18,260 bases of DNA, taken from NCBI GenBank assembly GCA_958443265.1, contig CAUCKA010000024.1, positions 1-18,260 on the forward strand, read 5' to 3'. Below the pieces are notes generated by a model that was given only the letters and a program-made list of their open reading frames with translations, searched no databases and had not been told where the DNA came from. Position 1 is the first letter of the stretch, and each line of letters begins with the position of its first letter. Source of the stretch: an uncultured Collinsella sp. GTDB lineage: Bacteria > Actinomycetota > Coriobacteriia > Coriobacteriales > Coriobacteriaceae. Of this stretch, positions 1 to 7,950 are shown piece by piece. Made by a program: the position numbers and the translations under genes.

Positions 1-1050
1 GTCGGCGCGCAGTACGACTCCGAGCTGGTCTACCACAACATGCAGGACACGGCGTCCAAGATGGGCATCGTCTACTCCGGCATCGAGGAGGCCCTGCACG
101 ATCCGCAATGGGAGCCGCTCATCCACGAGAAGTTCATGACGCTCATCCCGCCCACCGACCACAAGTTTGCGGCCCTGCACGGTGCCGTGTGGTCGGGCGG
201 CTCGTTTGTCTACGTGCCCAAGGGCACCAAGCTCGACTTCCCGCTGCAGAGCTACTTCCGCCTCAACGCCAAGGGCGCCGGCCAGTTTGAGCACACGCTC
301 ATCATCGTCGAGGACGACGCCGACCTGCACTTTATTGAGGGCTGCTCCGCGCCCAAGTACAACGTGGCAAACCTCCATGCTGGCGCTGTGGAGCTCTTTG
401 TGGGCAAGCGCGCACACCTGCGCTACTCGACCATCGAGAACTGGTCCAAGAACATGTACAACCTCAACACCAAGCGTGCGCGCGTGGACGAGGACGGCGA
501 CATCGAGTGGATCAGCGGCTCCTTCGGCAGCCACGTGGGCTACCTCTACCCCATGAGCGTGCTCAACGGCCGCCGCGCTCGCTCGAGCTTTACCGGCATC
601 ACCTTCGCCGGTGCCGGCCAGAACCTCGACACGGGCTGCAAAGTCGTGCTCAACGCACCCGAGACCTCGGCGACCGTCGAGACCAAGGGCATCTCCAAGA
701 GCGGCGGTATCCAGACCTTCCGCAGCTCTATCGTGGCCACGCCCAAGGCCGAGGGCTCCAAGGCAACCGTGAGCTGTCAGTCGCTCATGCTCGACGACCA
801 GAGCCGCTCCGACACCATCCCCGCCATGGACATCCGCGCCAAGAACGTCGATATCGGCCACGAGGCCACCATCGGACGCATCGGTGACGACAAGGTGTTC
901 TACCTGATGAGCCGCGGCATCTCGGAGGAAGAGGCCCGTACCATGATCGTCAACGGCTTTGCCAACCCGGTCTCCAAGGAGCTGCCGCTGGAGTACGCCG
1001 TCGAGATGAACAACCTGATCAAGCTCGAGATGGAAGGAGCGATCGGATAA
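1..1050 (+). CDS. sufB: SufB, Fe-S cluster assembly scaffold subunit (5' partial)
   Basis: SufB is the scaffold subunit of the cytoplasmic SufBCD complex, on which Fe-S clusters are built. The reading frame is open from the first base of the window, so the gene starts upstream; the Met at 40 is internal (the residues before it, VGAQYDSELVYHN, match the SufB core). About 349 of the usual 460-480 residues are visible. Recognisable family blocks are PPTDHKFAALHGAVWSGGSF, YVPKG, the GQFEHTLIIVEDDA region, the ENWSKNMYNLNTKRA block, RSDTIPAMDI, GHEATIGRI and FYLMSRGISEEEA. The stop TAA shares its last A with the ATG of sufD (TAATG), so the two are translationally coupled. SufC, the ATPase partner, is not in the window and is expected upstream. 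The family assignment is secure. Confidence 0.97.
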   Translation, partial: VGAQYDSELVYHNMQDTASKMGIVYSGIEEALHDPQWEPLIHEKFMTLIPPTDHKFAALHGAVWSGGSFVYVPKGTKLDFPLQSYFRLNAKGAGQFEHTLIIVEDDADLHFIEGCSAPKYNVANLHAGAVELFVGKRAHLRYSTIENWSKNMYNLNTKRARVDEDGDIEWISGSFGSHVGYLYPMSVLNGRRARSSFTGITFAGAGQNLDTGCKVVLNAPETSATVETKGISKSGGIQTFRSSIVATPKAEGSKATVSCQSLMLDDQSRSDTIPAMDIRAKNVDIGHEATIGRIGDDKVFYLMSRGISEEEARTMIVNGFANPVSKELPLEYAVEMNNLIKLEMEGAIG

Positions 1051-2321
1051 TGAAACAGGAAACCAACACCGCTGCTACCACGCTCGAGCAGGTCAACGCG
1101 ATGCCAGCCGCCACTTGGGGTTGGCTCAAGATGAACCAGACCAAGCTCGAGCTTTCCGACGAGCTTGCCACTGCTCCCGCCGAGACCATTGAGGCCGAGG
1201 GGCTGGATGAGCAGCTCCGCGGTGCTGCCGACGCCTTCGACGCCGCCATGGAAGCCATGGCCGAACGCTTCCCCGAGCGCCGTGCCGCTGCCCCCGGCGA
1301 TACCGCCGATCGCGCCCGCATCACGCCCGATACCGAGCTCGACGTGCCCGCCACCTCCGTCTACCAGGCCGGTGCCATCAAGCTCGAGGAGGAACTCGCC
1401 CCTGCCGAGGCCTTCGAGACCGGCATGGGCGAGGCTGCCTACACCTACCTGTCCGACCACGCCACCAAGCGCATCATCATCGATGTGCCCGCGTACCAGC
1501 ACGCCACGGTTACCGTGCGCGTAAGCGGCGTCGACGCGGCGGCTGCGATTGCCGCCATCGACGTCGTCGCCCGCCCGCAGGCAACGCTCGACCTGCAGAT
1601 CGCCCTGGACTCCCCCGTTGCCGGCGAGGGCGTCGTGGGTTCCGTGCTGCGCGTGTGCGCCCACGAGTACGCCACCGTCAACGTGACCTGCACGCAGACG
1701 CTCGACGATAGCTGGATCGCGCTCGACGACACCGGACTATTCCTGGACGAGGGCGCGCGCGTCAACGTGCAGCACACCGTCCTGGGTGCCGGCGCCAGCG
1801 CCACCGGCCTTGCTGGCGACCTGCTGGGCGACACCGCCAAGGTGACGATCGACACCGATTACCTGGGCGCCCGCGAGCAAGTGCGCGACTTTAACTACGA
1901 GCTGCGCCACCGCGGTCGCAAGACCGAGTGCGAGATCGACGCCAACGGCGTGCTGACCGGCACGTCCAAGAAGGTCTACCGCGGCACCATCGACCTCGTG
2001 CACGGCTGCAAGGGTGCCGTCGGCACCGAGCGCGAGACCGTGCTGCTCGCCAACAAGGGCGTCGACAACAAGACCGTCCCCGTCATCCTGTGCGACGAGG
2101 ACGACGTTGCCGGCAACCACGGTGCCACCATCGGTCACGTCCGCGACGAGCAGCTGTTCTACCTCGCCTGCCGCGGCCTTGACCAAAACGCCGCCGAGGA
2201 TCTGTTCATCCGCGCCAAGCTGGAGGATGCCGCACTTTCCGCCACCGATGAGCGCACCCGCGCCGCCGTCGTCCGCCTGGGCAACAACCTGATCGATAAC
2301 TTTGAAGAGGAGCTCGCATGA
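1050..2321 (+). CDS. sufD: SufD, Fe-S cluster assembly protein
   Basis: A 423-residue SufD, the partner of SufB in the SufBCD scaffold, involved in iron entry and cluster formation. The N-terminal block NAMPAATWGWLKMNQTKLEL is typical of SufD. The C-terminal beta-helix and helical part carry the shared SufB/SufD signature GNHGATIGHVRDEQLFYLACRGLDQNAAEDL, including the HGAT element. Residues 60-110 are Ala/Glu/Pro-rich and look low in complexity, as is common in high-GC relatives. The start overlaps the sufB stop and the stop overlaps the start of the next gene (ATGA), giving a tightly coupled operon. No frameshift or missing block is seen. Confidence 0.95.
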   Translation: MKQETNTAATTLEQVNAMPAATWGWLKMNQTKLELSDELATAPAETIEAEGLDEQLRGAADAFDAAMEAMAERFPERRAAAPGDTADRARITPDTELDVPATSVYQAGAIKLEEELAPAEAFETGMGEAAYTYLSDHATKRIIIDVPAYQHATVTVRVSGVDAAAAIAAIDVVARPQATLDLQIALDSPVAGEGVVGSVLRVCAHEYATVNVTCTQTLDDSWIALDDTGLFLDEGARVNVQHTVLGAGASATGLAGDLLGDTAKVTIDTDYLGAREQVRDFNYELRHRGRKTECEIDANGVLTGTSKKVYRGTIDLVHGCKGAVGTERETVLLANKGVDNKTVPVILCDEDDVAGNHGATIGHVRDEQLFYLACRGLDQNAAEDLFIRAKLEDAALSATDERTRAAVVRLGNNLIDNFEEELA

Positions 2322-3643
2322 TCGACACCGAGCACGTTAAATGCGATACCTGCACAGCACCGGAGCCTATGGTGCTCGACGCCAGCGACGAGGCTTCGCG
2401 CGGCTGGCCTACCATCGACATCGAGACCAACCCCTACAAGGGCCAGTTCCCTCTGTTCCAGCAGCACCCCGAGATCGCCTTCCTCGATAGCGCCGCCACC
2501 GCACAGCGCCCCGCCTGCGTGCTCGACGCCGAACGCGACTTCTATCAGCGCATGAACGCCAACCCCCTGCGCGGCCTGTACTCGCTGTCCGTCGAGGCCA
2601 CCGAGGCTATCGCGAAGGTTCGCCAGCAGATCGCCGACCTCATCGGCGCCGCCCAGGCCAACGAAGTCGTCTTCACCCGCAACACCAGCGAGTCGCTCAA
2701 CCTGGTCGCCAAGAGCTTTGCACCCACGGTGCTGGAGCCCGGCGACGAGGTCGTCATCACCATCATGGAGCACCACTCCAACCTGATCCCGTGGCAGCAG
2801 GTCTGCCGCGAGACCGGTGCCAAGCTCGTCTACCTCTACCCCACCAAGACCGGCCAGCTCACCACCGAGGAAGTGCTTGCCAAGGTGGGTCCCAAGACCA
2901 AGATTCTGGCCGTGGGTCAGGTCTCTAACGTGCTGGGCGTCGAGAACCCGGTCAAGAACCTCGGCAAGCTCGTGCACAAGTATGGCGGCTATTTGGTCGT
3001 CGACGGCGCGCAGTCGCTGCCGCATATGCCGGTCAACGTAGCCGATCTGGGCGCCGACTTCTTTGCCTTTAGCGCGCACAAGGCCATGGGCCCCATGGGC
3101 ATCGGCGTGCTGTGGGGCAAGATGGACCTGCTCAACGCCATGCCGCCCATGCTCACCGGCGGCGAGATGATCGATTCGGTCACCGAGCAGGACGCCGTCT
3201 GGGCGCCCGTCCCCGAGAAGTTCGAGGCAGGTACGCAGGACGCAGCCGGAATCTTCGCCACAGGCGCTGCCCTCGACTACCTCGTTAACACGGTGGGCTA
3301 CGAAAACATCCAGGCACGCGAGCAGGCACTCGTCCACTACCTGATGGGCGAGCTCATGCAGCTCGACTTTGTCCAGATCATCGGCTCCATCTATTGGGAT
3401 AACCACCATGGCGTCGTGAGCTTTAACGTCCGCGGCATCCACCCGCACGACGTGGCGAGCATCATGGACATGGACGGAGTCTGCATCCGCGCCGGCCACC
3501 ACTGCGCGCAGCCGCTGCTCACCTGGCTGGGCGTCGAGAACCTCGCCTGCTGCCGCGCCAGCGTGGCCTTCTACAACGACAAGGCCGATATCGACAAGTT
3601 CATCGCCGGTCTGCATCACGTTTGGAGCACGTTCAATGGGTAA
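2318..3643 (+). CDS. sufS: SufS, cysteine desulfurase (class V aminotransferase fold)
   Basis: A PLP-dependent cysteine desulfurase of 441 residues that takes sulfur from L-cysteine for cluster assembly and hands it to SufU. The PLP lysine lies in FAFSAHKAMGPMG (about Lys255), and the persulfide cysteine in IRAGHHCAQPLL (about Cys396). FLDSAATAQRP, TRNTSESLNLVA, EHHSNLIPWQ and VVDGAQSLPHMPV are standard SufS blocks. The protein is longer than usual (about 405-415 aa) because of an N-terminal extension of roughly 35-40 residues that includes Cys-Asp-Thr-Cys at residues 9-12. The ATG overlaps the sufD stop (ATGA), which supports this start. It overlaps sufU by 8 bases. Confidence 0.96.
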   Translation: MIDTEHVKCDTCTAPEPMVLDASDEASRGWPTIDIETNPYKGQFPLFQQHPEIAFLDSAATAQRPACVLDAERDFYQRMNANPLRGLYSLSVEATEAIAKVRQQIADLIGAAQANEVVFTRNTSESLNLVAKSFAPTVLEPGDEVVITIMEHHSNLIPWQQVCRETGAKLVYLYPTKTGQLTTEEVLAKVGPKTKILAVGQVSNVLGVENPVKNLGKLVHKYGGYLVVDGAQSLPHMPVNVADLGADFFAFSAHKAMGPMGIGVLWGKMDLLNAMPPMLTGGEMIDSVTEQDAVWAPVPEKFEAGTQDAAGIFATGAALDYLVNTVGYENIQAREQALVHYLMGELMQLDFVQIIGSIYWDNHHGVVSFNVRGIHPHDVASIMDMDGVCIRAGHHCAQPLLTWLGVENLACCRASVAFYNDKADIDKFIAGLHHVWSTFNG

Positions 3644-4070
3644 CCTCTACACCTCCACCACGTTCATGGAGCACAACTCGCACCCCGACTATAAGTACGA
3701 GATGGACGCTCCCACGCACGAGCATGACGGCATCAACCCCAGCTGCGGCGACGAGCTCACCTTGCAGCTGCGCGTCGAGAACGGCGTGATCGAGGAGGCC
3801 TCGTTTATCGGCCACGGCTGCGCCATCAGTCAGGCCAGCGCCGATATCATGGCCGACCTCATCACCGGCGAGACGGTCGAAGAGGCACGCCGCCTGGCCG
3901 GGCTCTTCCTCGCCATGATCCGCGGCGAGCAACTCTCCGAGGAGGACCTGGAAGACCTGGACGAGGCCGCCCAGCTCCAGGACATCTCGCACATGCCCGC
4001 CCGCGTCAAGTGCGCCGAGCTCGCCTGGCGCACCCTCGACGGCATGCTCGAGGGGCAAGCTAGCCAGTAG
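3636..4070 (+). CDS. sufU: SufU, zinc-dependent sulfur acceptor/transfer protein
   Basis: A 144-residue SufU of the IscU/NifU fold. In Gram-positive SUF systems it is a Zn-containing sulfurtransferase that accepts the persulfide from SufS. The three ligand cysteines are visible: NPSCGDEL (Cys37, with Asp39), GHGCAIS (Cys62) and RVKCAELAW (Cys126). The stretch between the second and third cysteines (about residues 90-122) holds the extra segment that separates SufU from IscU. The start overlaps the end of sufS, fitting the conserved sufS-sufU pair. It is the last gene of the operon and is followed by a strong terminator. Confidence 0.95.
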   Translation: MGNLYTSTTFMEHNSHPDYKYEMDAPTHEHDGINPSCGDELTLQLRVENGVIEEASFIGHGCAISQASADIMADLITGETVEEARRLAGLFLAMIRGEQLSEEDLEDLDEAAQLQDISHMPARVKCAELAWRTLDGMLEGQASQ

Positions 4071-4098
4071 CGGATGCCCCAGATCAAAGGGTTTGATT

Positions 4099-4132
4099 GC
4101 CGAGCCGCCCAATACGGGTGGCTCGGCTTTTT
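4099..4132 (+). terminator. Rho-independent terminator of the suf operon
   Basis: Arms GCCGAGCCGCCC (4099-4110) and GGGTGGCTCGGC (4116-4127) pair with one G-T wobble, around the 5-nt loop AATAC, and are followed by TTTTT. It sits 29 bases after the sufU stop. Confidence 0.93.
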
Positions 4133-4730
4133 CATAACGCCTCGGACACACAAGGTCCGCGCACCCGGCGCCCCGTCTGTCATTTATCACACGGCCAACC
4201 GCGAACACGAGCGTTTTTCCCCAGTACAAAAAGCTTGGGGCAGGGCCACGGGCACTCTAAACAAAGTGCCAAGCCCCGTCCTGCTGAGCTTCGGCACGCC
4301 TCGCGCCTGCCGCAGAAGGGTCCCCTAGGGTGCGGCGTGCATTTTTGCGAGTATTCAGCACGCCAAGCCGTGTGTATACGCATCGGAAGCGTTAATCAAC
4401 ATCTCAAGTCGCCTTTATATAGCGATTTAGAACAAGCATCGAGGTCTCAGGGGGCGCAAACATGAGCTTCGGAGGCTCATCGGTAGGCACAAATAGCTTC
4501 GGAGCCCGTATGTTTCAAGATTGCGACGGTGCCGACAGTACCACGATGTTGAATACCCCGCTTTTTGCACGGAGTAGACGGGGGTAGGCACAGGCAAAAC
4601 AGAACTAAGCCGTTATTTTATGCATGAAGGCGACCGTTCTATGCAAATCTAGATGCGCAGTTACCGTACCAAGCTTTTAGAACAAAGGCTGTGGCGTATG
4701 GGCGACCCCGGCTGCGGTGCACAGGCGGCC
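4133..4730. other. Non-coding stretch with short repeats between sufU and the RAYT-like gene
   Basis: I find no convincing gene in these 598 bases: short open frames lack a ribosome binding site and family features. The stretch holds small repeats: AGCTTCGGAG at 4465-4474 and again at 4495-4504, and GGTAGGCACA at 4482-4491 and again at 4583-4592. It also holds the hairpin at 4554-4586, listed separately. Base composition is lower in GC than the flanking genes. It lies downstream of both flanking genes (sufU on plus, the transposase relative on minus), so it is not an obvious promoter region. Confidence 0.6.
4554..4586. repeat. REP-like hairpin near the RAYT-like gene
   Basis: TACCCCG (4554-4560) pairs with CGGGGGTA (4579-4586) with one extra G, around an 18-nt loop. 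Imperfect palindromes of this sort next to RAYT genes are the expected form of REP elements. Copy number in the genome cannot be judged from one window. Confidence 0.4.
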
Positions 4731-5534
4731 CTACACCACGTTTCCACCAGTCAGCACCGCCGCTGGCGCACGGGCGCGCACAATGCGAGAAACGGTACTT
4801 TTGCCAATACCCGTATACCGCTCAATCTGACGCACCGTAAATCCGGCATCATGCAATCCAAGAATAACGATATTGCGCTGCGCCGACGATGCGGCTTTAA
4901 CCTCGTGGAGCGGAACCCCGAGACCCTTCGCCAGCTTTTCGGCAAAGGCGTGCCGCTCCCACTCCGTCTCTTCCAGATCGGGCATCGCAGGCTCGCAGGC
5001 ATCGGACGTCGAAAGCGAATAGGCAATAAAGGCCTTGGCAGAACCAAAAAGCTCAAGCACGCAAGACGGGTCGGAAAATCCCCTCGTCATATCGTTGTCA
5101 TAGGCCCGTAGATACTCGACAAAGCTGCTCCACGCATAGCGCTCGATTAAGCTGATGCCAGCCTCCTGCGGATCGGCGTGCACAGAGCGAACAGCCTCCA
5201 TCACCTGCGAGTCGATATCGAGCGAGCGGCGCTCAAAACCTTCACGAAATAGGCAGCCCGAGCGCCCAGTGCGCTTATTGAACCGACGAGCATACGTCAA
5301 CAGCAGCCGCTGCATGGCTGCGCTCATTTCGTCCTCGTAATCCAAAAGCACCAGATCCACGCAGTCGCTCATGAGACACCACGCCACAATCGTCACCTGG
5401 GCCTCGCGGCAGCAGTTGCGCATCAGCTCCAAAAACTCCCACCGGTCGTCATCGGTCTCAAAGATGATCTGTTTTCCGATGCCACGGGCCGAAACATGGT
5501 AAAAGCCGGTAACCGTTCTCCAAACGCGCTGCAT
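4731..5534 (-). CDS. REP-associated (RAYT/Y1) transposase-like protein with degraded active site and C-terminal HTH
   Basis: A 267-residue relative of the REP-associated tyrosine transposases (Transposase_17/Y1_Tnp superfamily). Family features in order: FYHVSARGIGKQIIF (residues 11-25), the block MQRLLLTYARRFNKRTGRSGCLF that matches RAYT sequences, and the WSSF-EYL-AY block. In working members a HUH motif (MPNHYHLL) follows the third strand. Here the same place reads MSDCVDLVLL, with Cys58 and Asp60 in place of the two histidines. The usual R-Y-I-H-x-N-P motif reads R-S-V-H-A-D-P, without the tyrosine. The C-terminus (about residues 190-258) looks like a helix-turn-helix (FTVRQIERYTGIGKSTVSRIV), as in DnaA-like C-terminal extensions of this family. 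The start has a good ribosome binding site (AAGGGAG). I infer a DNA-binding protein that has lost transposase chemistry. Confidence 0.8.
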   Translation of the reverse strand: MQRVWRTVTGFYHVSARGIGKQIIFETDDDRWEFLELMRNCCREAQVTIVAWCLMSDCVDLVLLDYEDEMSAAMQRLLLTYARRFNKRTGRSGCLFREGFERRSLDIDSQVMEAVRSVHADPQEAGISLIERYAWSSFVEYLRAYDNDMTRGFSDPSCVLELFGSAKAFIAYSLSTSDACEPAMPDLEETEWERHAFAEKLAKGLGVPLHEVKAASSAQRNIVILGLHDAGFTVRQIERYTGIGKSTVSRIVRARAPAAVLTGGNVV

Positions 5535-5937
5535 GGCGCTCCCTTCCCCGGGATCCGCTCACCATCAAATACAGCACGATTGAAGCGCGCCATCAAAACA
5601 TTCACGCAAAACAATACACTCGCGCGGCCAAAGGCAGTAAACAGGCGGCGAACGGCACCGTTGCAACAGGTCAACCCCTGCAGCGCTTACAAGAGCTGAC
5701 CAAAAGCTTGCCCAAGACGGACCCCCTCTACGGAAGTTCGCGACCACAGGACATAGAGTTAAAACGTTTCAATTGAAAGTTCCGCGCTTCTCGCTACGAA
5801 AACTGAGCCGTTCGCCGAATATTCCGTGCATTTCGCGGTATTATAGGGGCTGCATGTCATGTCCCTTTCGAAGGGTCGCCCGGCAATCGCCAGCCACGAC
5901 CCCCAGACGGGACGCCAACACGATAGAGAGGAGAGGC
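5535..5937. promoter_or_regulatory. Divergent intergenic region between the RAYT-like gene and the Fe-S scaffold operon
   Basis: No gene is supported in these 403 bases; the open frame running in from 5773 lacks a ribosome binding site and family similarity before 5938. It should contain both promoters. A perfect 12-bp palindrome TTTCAATTGAAA lies at 5767-5778. A plausible -10 box TATTAT lies at 5839-5844, with no clear -35. The leader after it can fold: GGGTCG and CGACCC bracket an inner GGC-AATC-GCC hairpin at about 5873-5904. The leader ends in the ribosome binding site GAGGAG just before 5938. Confidence 0.45.
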
Positions 5938-6672
5938 ATGCAGTACTCACAGGAAGTGGAGAACATGTGCCCCGTTGCCAAGGGTGCATACCACGGCCCC
6001 GCACCCATCCCCGAGGAGGGCAAGTGGGTCCAGGCTAAGGAGATTTCCGACATCTCCGGTCTTACGCACGGTGTGGGTTGGTGCGCACCTCAGCAGGGCG
6101 CCTGCAAGCTCACGCTGAACGTCAAGGACGGCATCATCGAGGAGGCCCTCGTTGAGACCATCGGCTGCTCGGGCATGACCCACTCTGCCGCCATGGCTTC
6201 CGAGATCCTTCCCGGTAAGACCATCCTCGAGGCCCTCAACACCGACCTCGTCTGCGACGCCATCAACGTTGCTATGCGCGAGATCTTCCTGCAGATCGTT
6301 TACGGCCGCAGCCAGACCGCGTTCTCCGAGGGCGGCCTGCCCGTGGGCGCCTCCCTCGACGACCTCGGCAAGGGCCTTCGCTCTCAGGTCGGCACCATGT
6401 TCGGCACCAAGGCCAAGGGCGCTCGTTACCTCGAGCTCGCTCAGGGCTACGTCACCCGCATGGCTCTCAACGACAAGAACGAGATCATCGCGTTCGAGTT
6501 CCTGAACCTCGGTAAGTTCACCGACGCCGTCAAGGCCGGCAAGACCCCCGAGGAGGCCATCGCTGGCGCTATGGGCCACTATGGTCAGTGGGAGAACGCT
6601 GCCAAGTACATCGACCCGCGCACCGACGAGGAGACTCACTCCGTCGCCAGCGTGTTCCCGGTTCACGAGTAG
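5938..6672 (+). CDS. NifU/IscU-like Fe-S assembly scaffold protein (partner of GGGtGRT protein)
   Basis: A 244-residue protein whose N-terminal half resembles the IscU/NifU fold: GWCAPQQGACKLTLNVKDGIIEEA, then ETIGCSGMTHSAAMASEILPGKTILEAL, parallels the NP-C-GD...GxGCAIxxAS...GK pattern of scaffold proteins. Candidate metal ligands are Cys49, Cys56, Cys77 and Cys106; Cys11 is near the N-terminus. The C-terminal half (SLDDLGKGLRSQVGTMFGTKAKGARYLELAQGYV onward) is specific to this subfamily and its role is not known to me. I chose the ATG at 5938 because GAGGAG sits 5-8 bases upstream and the protein starts there in a family-like way; an in-frame extension to 5773 has no such support. It is followed after 18 bases by the GGGtGRT gene, with which this family is usually paired. 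Confidence 0.85.
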   Translation: MQYSQEVENMCPVAKGAYHGPAPIPEEGKWVQAKEISDISGLTHGVGWCAPQQGACKLTLNVKDGIIEEALVETIGCSGMTHSAAMASEILPGKTILEALNTDLVCDAINVAMREIFLQIVYGRSQTAFSEGGLPVGASLDDLGKGLRSQVGTMFGTKAKGARYLELAQGYVTRMALNDKNEIIAFEFLNLGKFTDAVKAGKTPEEAIAGAMGHYGQWENAAKYIDPRTDEETHSVASVFPVHE

Positions 6673-6690
6673 AAAGGGAGGGAAATAACT

Positions 6691-7695
6691 ATGACTGTTA
6701 CGTTCGAAGGTTACGAGCGCCGCGCTGACAAGATCAACAAGTGCCTCGCCGACAACGGCATCGCCTCCCTCGAGGAAGCTCTGCAGATCTGCACCGACAA
6801 GGGCTTCAACCCGCGTGAGATCGTCAACAACACCCAGTCCATCGCTTTCCAGAACGCTGAGTGGGCCTACACCCTCGGCTGCGCTCTCGCTGTCAAGCGC
6901 GAGGCCAAGACCGCTTCTGAGGCTGCCGCCATCATCGGCGAGGGCATCCAGGCCTTCACCGTTCCCGGCTCCGTCGCCGAGGACCGCAAGGTCGGTCTGG
7001 GCCACGGCAACCTGGGCGCCATGCTGCTCTCCGACGACACCGAGTGCTTCGCCTTCCTGGCCGGCCACGAGTCCTTCGCTGCCGCTGAGGGCGCCATCGG
7101 CCTGGCTCTGAACGCCAACAAGGCTCGCAAGAAGCCGCTGCGCGTTATCCTCAACGGTCTGGGCAAGGACGCTGCTCAGATCATCGCCCGCATCAACGGC
7201 TTCACCTATGTGAAGACCCAGTTCGACTACTACACGGGCGAGCTCAAGGTCGTCGAGACCATCCCCTACTCCGATGGTCCCCGCGCTGCCGTTAACTGCT
7301 ACGGCTCCGACGACGTCCGCGAGGGCGTTGCCATCATGTGGCACGAGAACGTCGACATCTCGATCACCGGTAACTCCACCAACCCCACGCGCTTCCAGCA
7401 CCCCGTCGCTGGCACCTACAAGAAGGAGCGCATCGAGGCTGGCAAGAAGTACTTCTCCGTCGCTTCTGGTGGCGGCACTGGCCGTACCCTGCACCCGGAC
7501 AACATGGGCGCCGGCCCTGCCTCTTACGGCATGACCGACACCATGGGCCGTATGCACTCCGACGCCCAGTTCGCCGGTTCGTCCTCCGTGCCTGCGCACG
7601 TTGACATGATGGGTCTCATCGGCATGGGCAACAACCCCATGGTCGGTGCCACCGTCGCCTGCGCTGTCGCCGTCGAGGAGGCCCTCAAGGCCTAA
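6691..7695 (+). CDS. GGGtGRT family protein
   Basis: A 334-residue member of the family named after its glycine motif, seen here as SVASGGGTGRTLHPDN (motif at residues 260-266). No enzymatic activity is known to me for the family. The gene has a strong ribosome binding site (AAGGGAGGG) and lies 18 bases after the NifU-like scaffold gene, the arrangement seen in anaerobic Firmicutes and Coriobacteriia. This context suggests a role in Fe-S metabolism or in a metal-dependent protein, but that is only inference. Codon use is strongly biased (frequent CTC, AAG, GGC), hinting at high expression. The gene ends just before a strong terminator, so the operon is two genes long. Confidence 0.93.
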   Translation: MTVTFEGYERRADKINKCLADNGIASLEEALQICTDKGFNPREIVNNTQSIAFQNAEWAYTLGCALAVKREAKTASEAAAIIGEGIQAFTVPGSVAEDRKVGLGHGNLGAMLLSDDTECFAFLAGHESFAAAEGAIGLALNANKARKKPLRVILNGLGKDAAQIIARINGFTYVKTQFDYYTGELKVVETIPYSDGPRAAVNCYGSDDVREGVAIMWHENVDISITGNSTNPTRFQHPVAGTYKKERIEAGKKYFSVASGGGTGRTLHPDNMGAGPASYGMTDTMGRMHSDAQFAGSSSVPAHVDMMGLIGMGNNPMVGATVACAVAVEEALKA

Positions 7696-7730
7696 TCGCG
7701 CCCGCGCGATGCTCATATAGTTGAGCCTAG

Positions 7731-7763
7731 GAGCCGCTACCCACCCGGGTAGCGGCTCTTTTT
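7731..7763 (+). terminator. Rho-independent terminator of the scaffold-GGGtGRT operon
   Basis: Perfect 12-bp arms GAGCCGCTACCC (7731-7742) and GGGTAGCGGCTC (7747-7758), with loop ACCC, are followed by TTTTT. Confidence 0.96.
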
Positions 7764-7950
7764 GTTTGCGCAGTCGCAGGGCAGCTAATGCCGATATATC
7801 AGTTGGGGCGAAATACGAGATGTGATGAGATGAGCGTCAGAGCGTCCATGACGCCCACCTGCCATATTTGCCCTTTACCGATTTGCCGAGTCTTTGCGAC
7901 ACCTTTGCCGATCACCCGTGCGACAATGCGCCGGACGAGAAAGGAATCCG

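Noticed and set aside
900..1664. Long minus-strand open frames opposite the suf genes (also 2159-3619 and 5947-7716)
   Set aside because: They are Gly/Val/Asp-rich mirror frames of high-GC genes with no ribosome binding site and no family similarity; the plus-strand genes are certain.
7860..7920. Repeated TTTGCC-like words before the FAD oxidoreductase gene
   Set aside because: Copies are short, irregular and not evenly spaced; too weak for an operator array or CRISPR.
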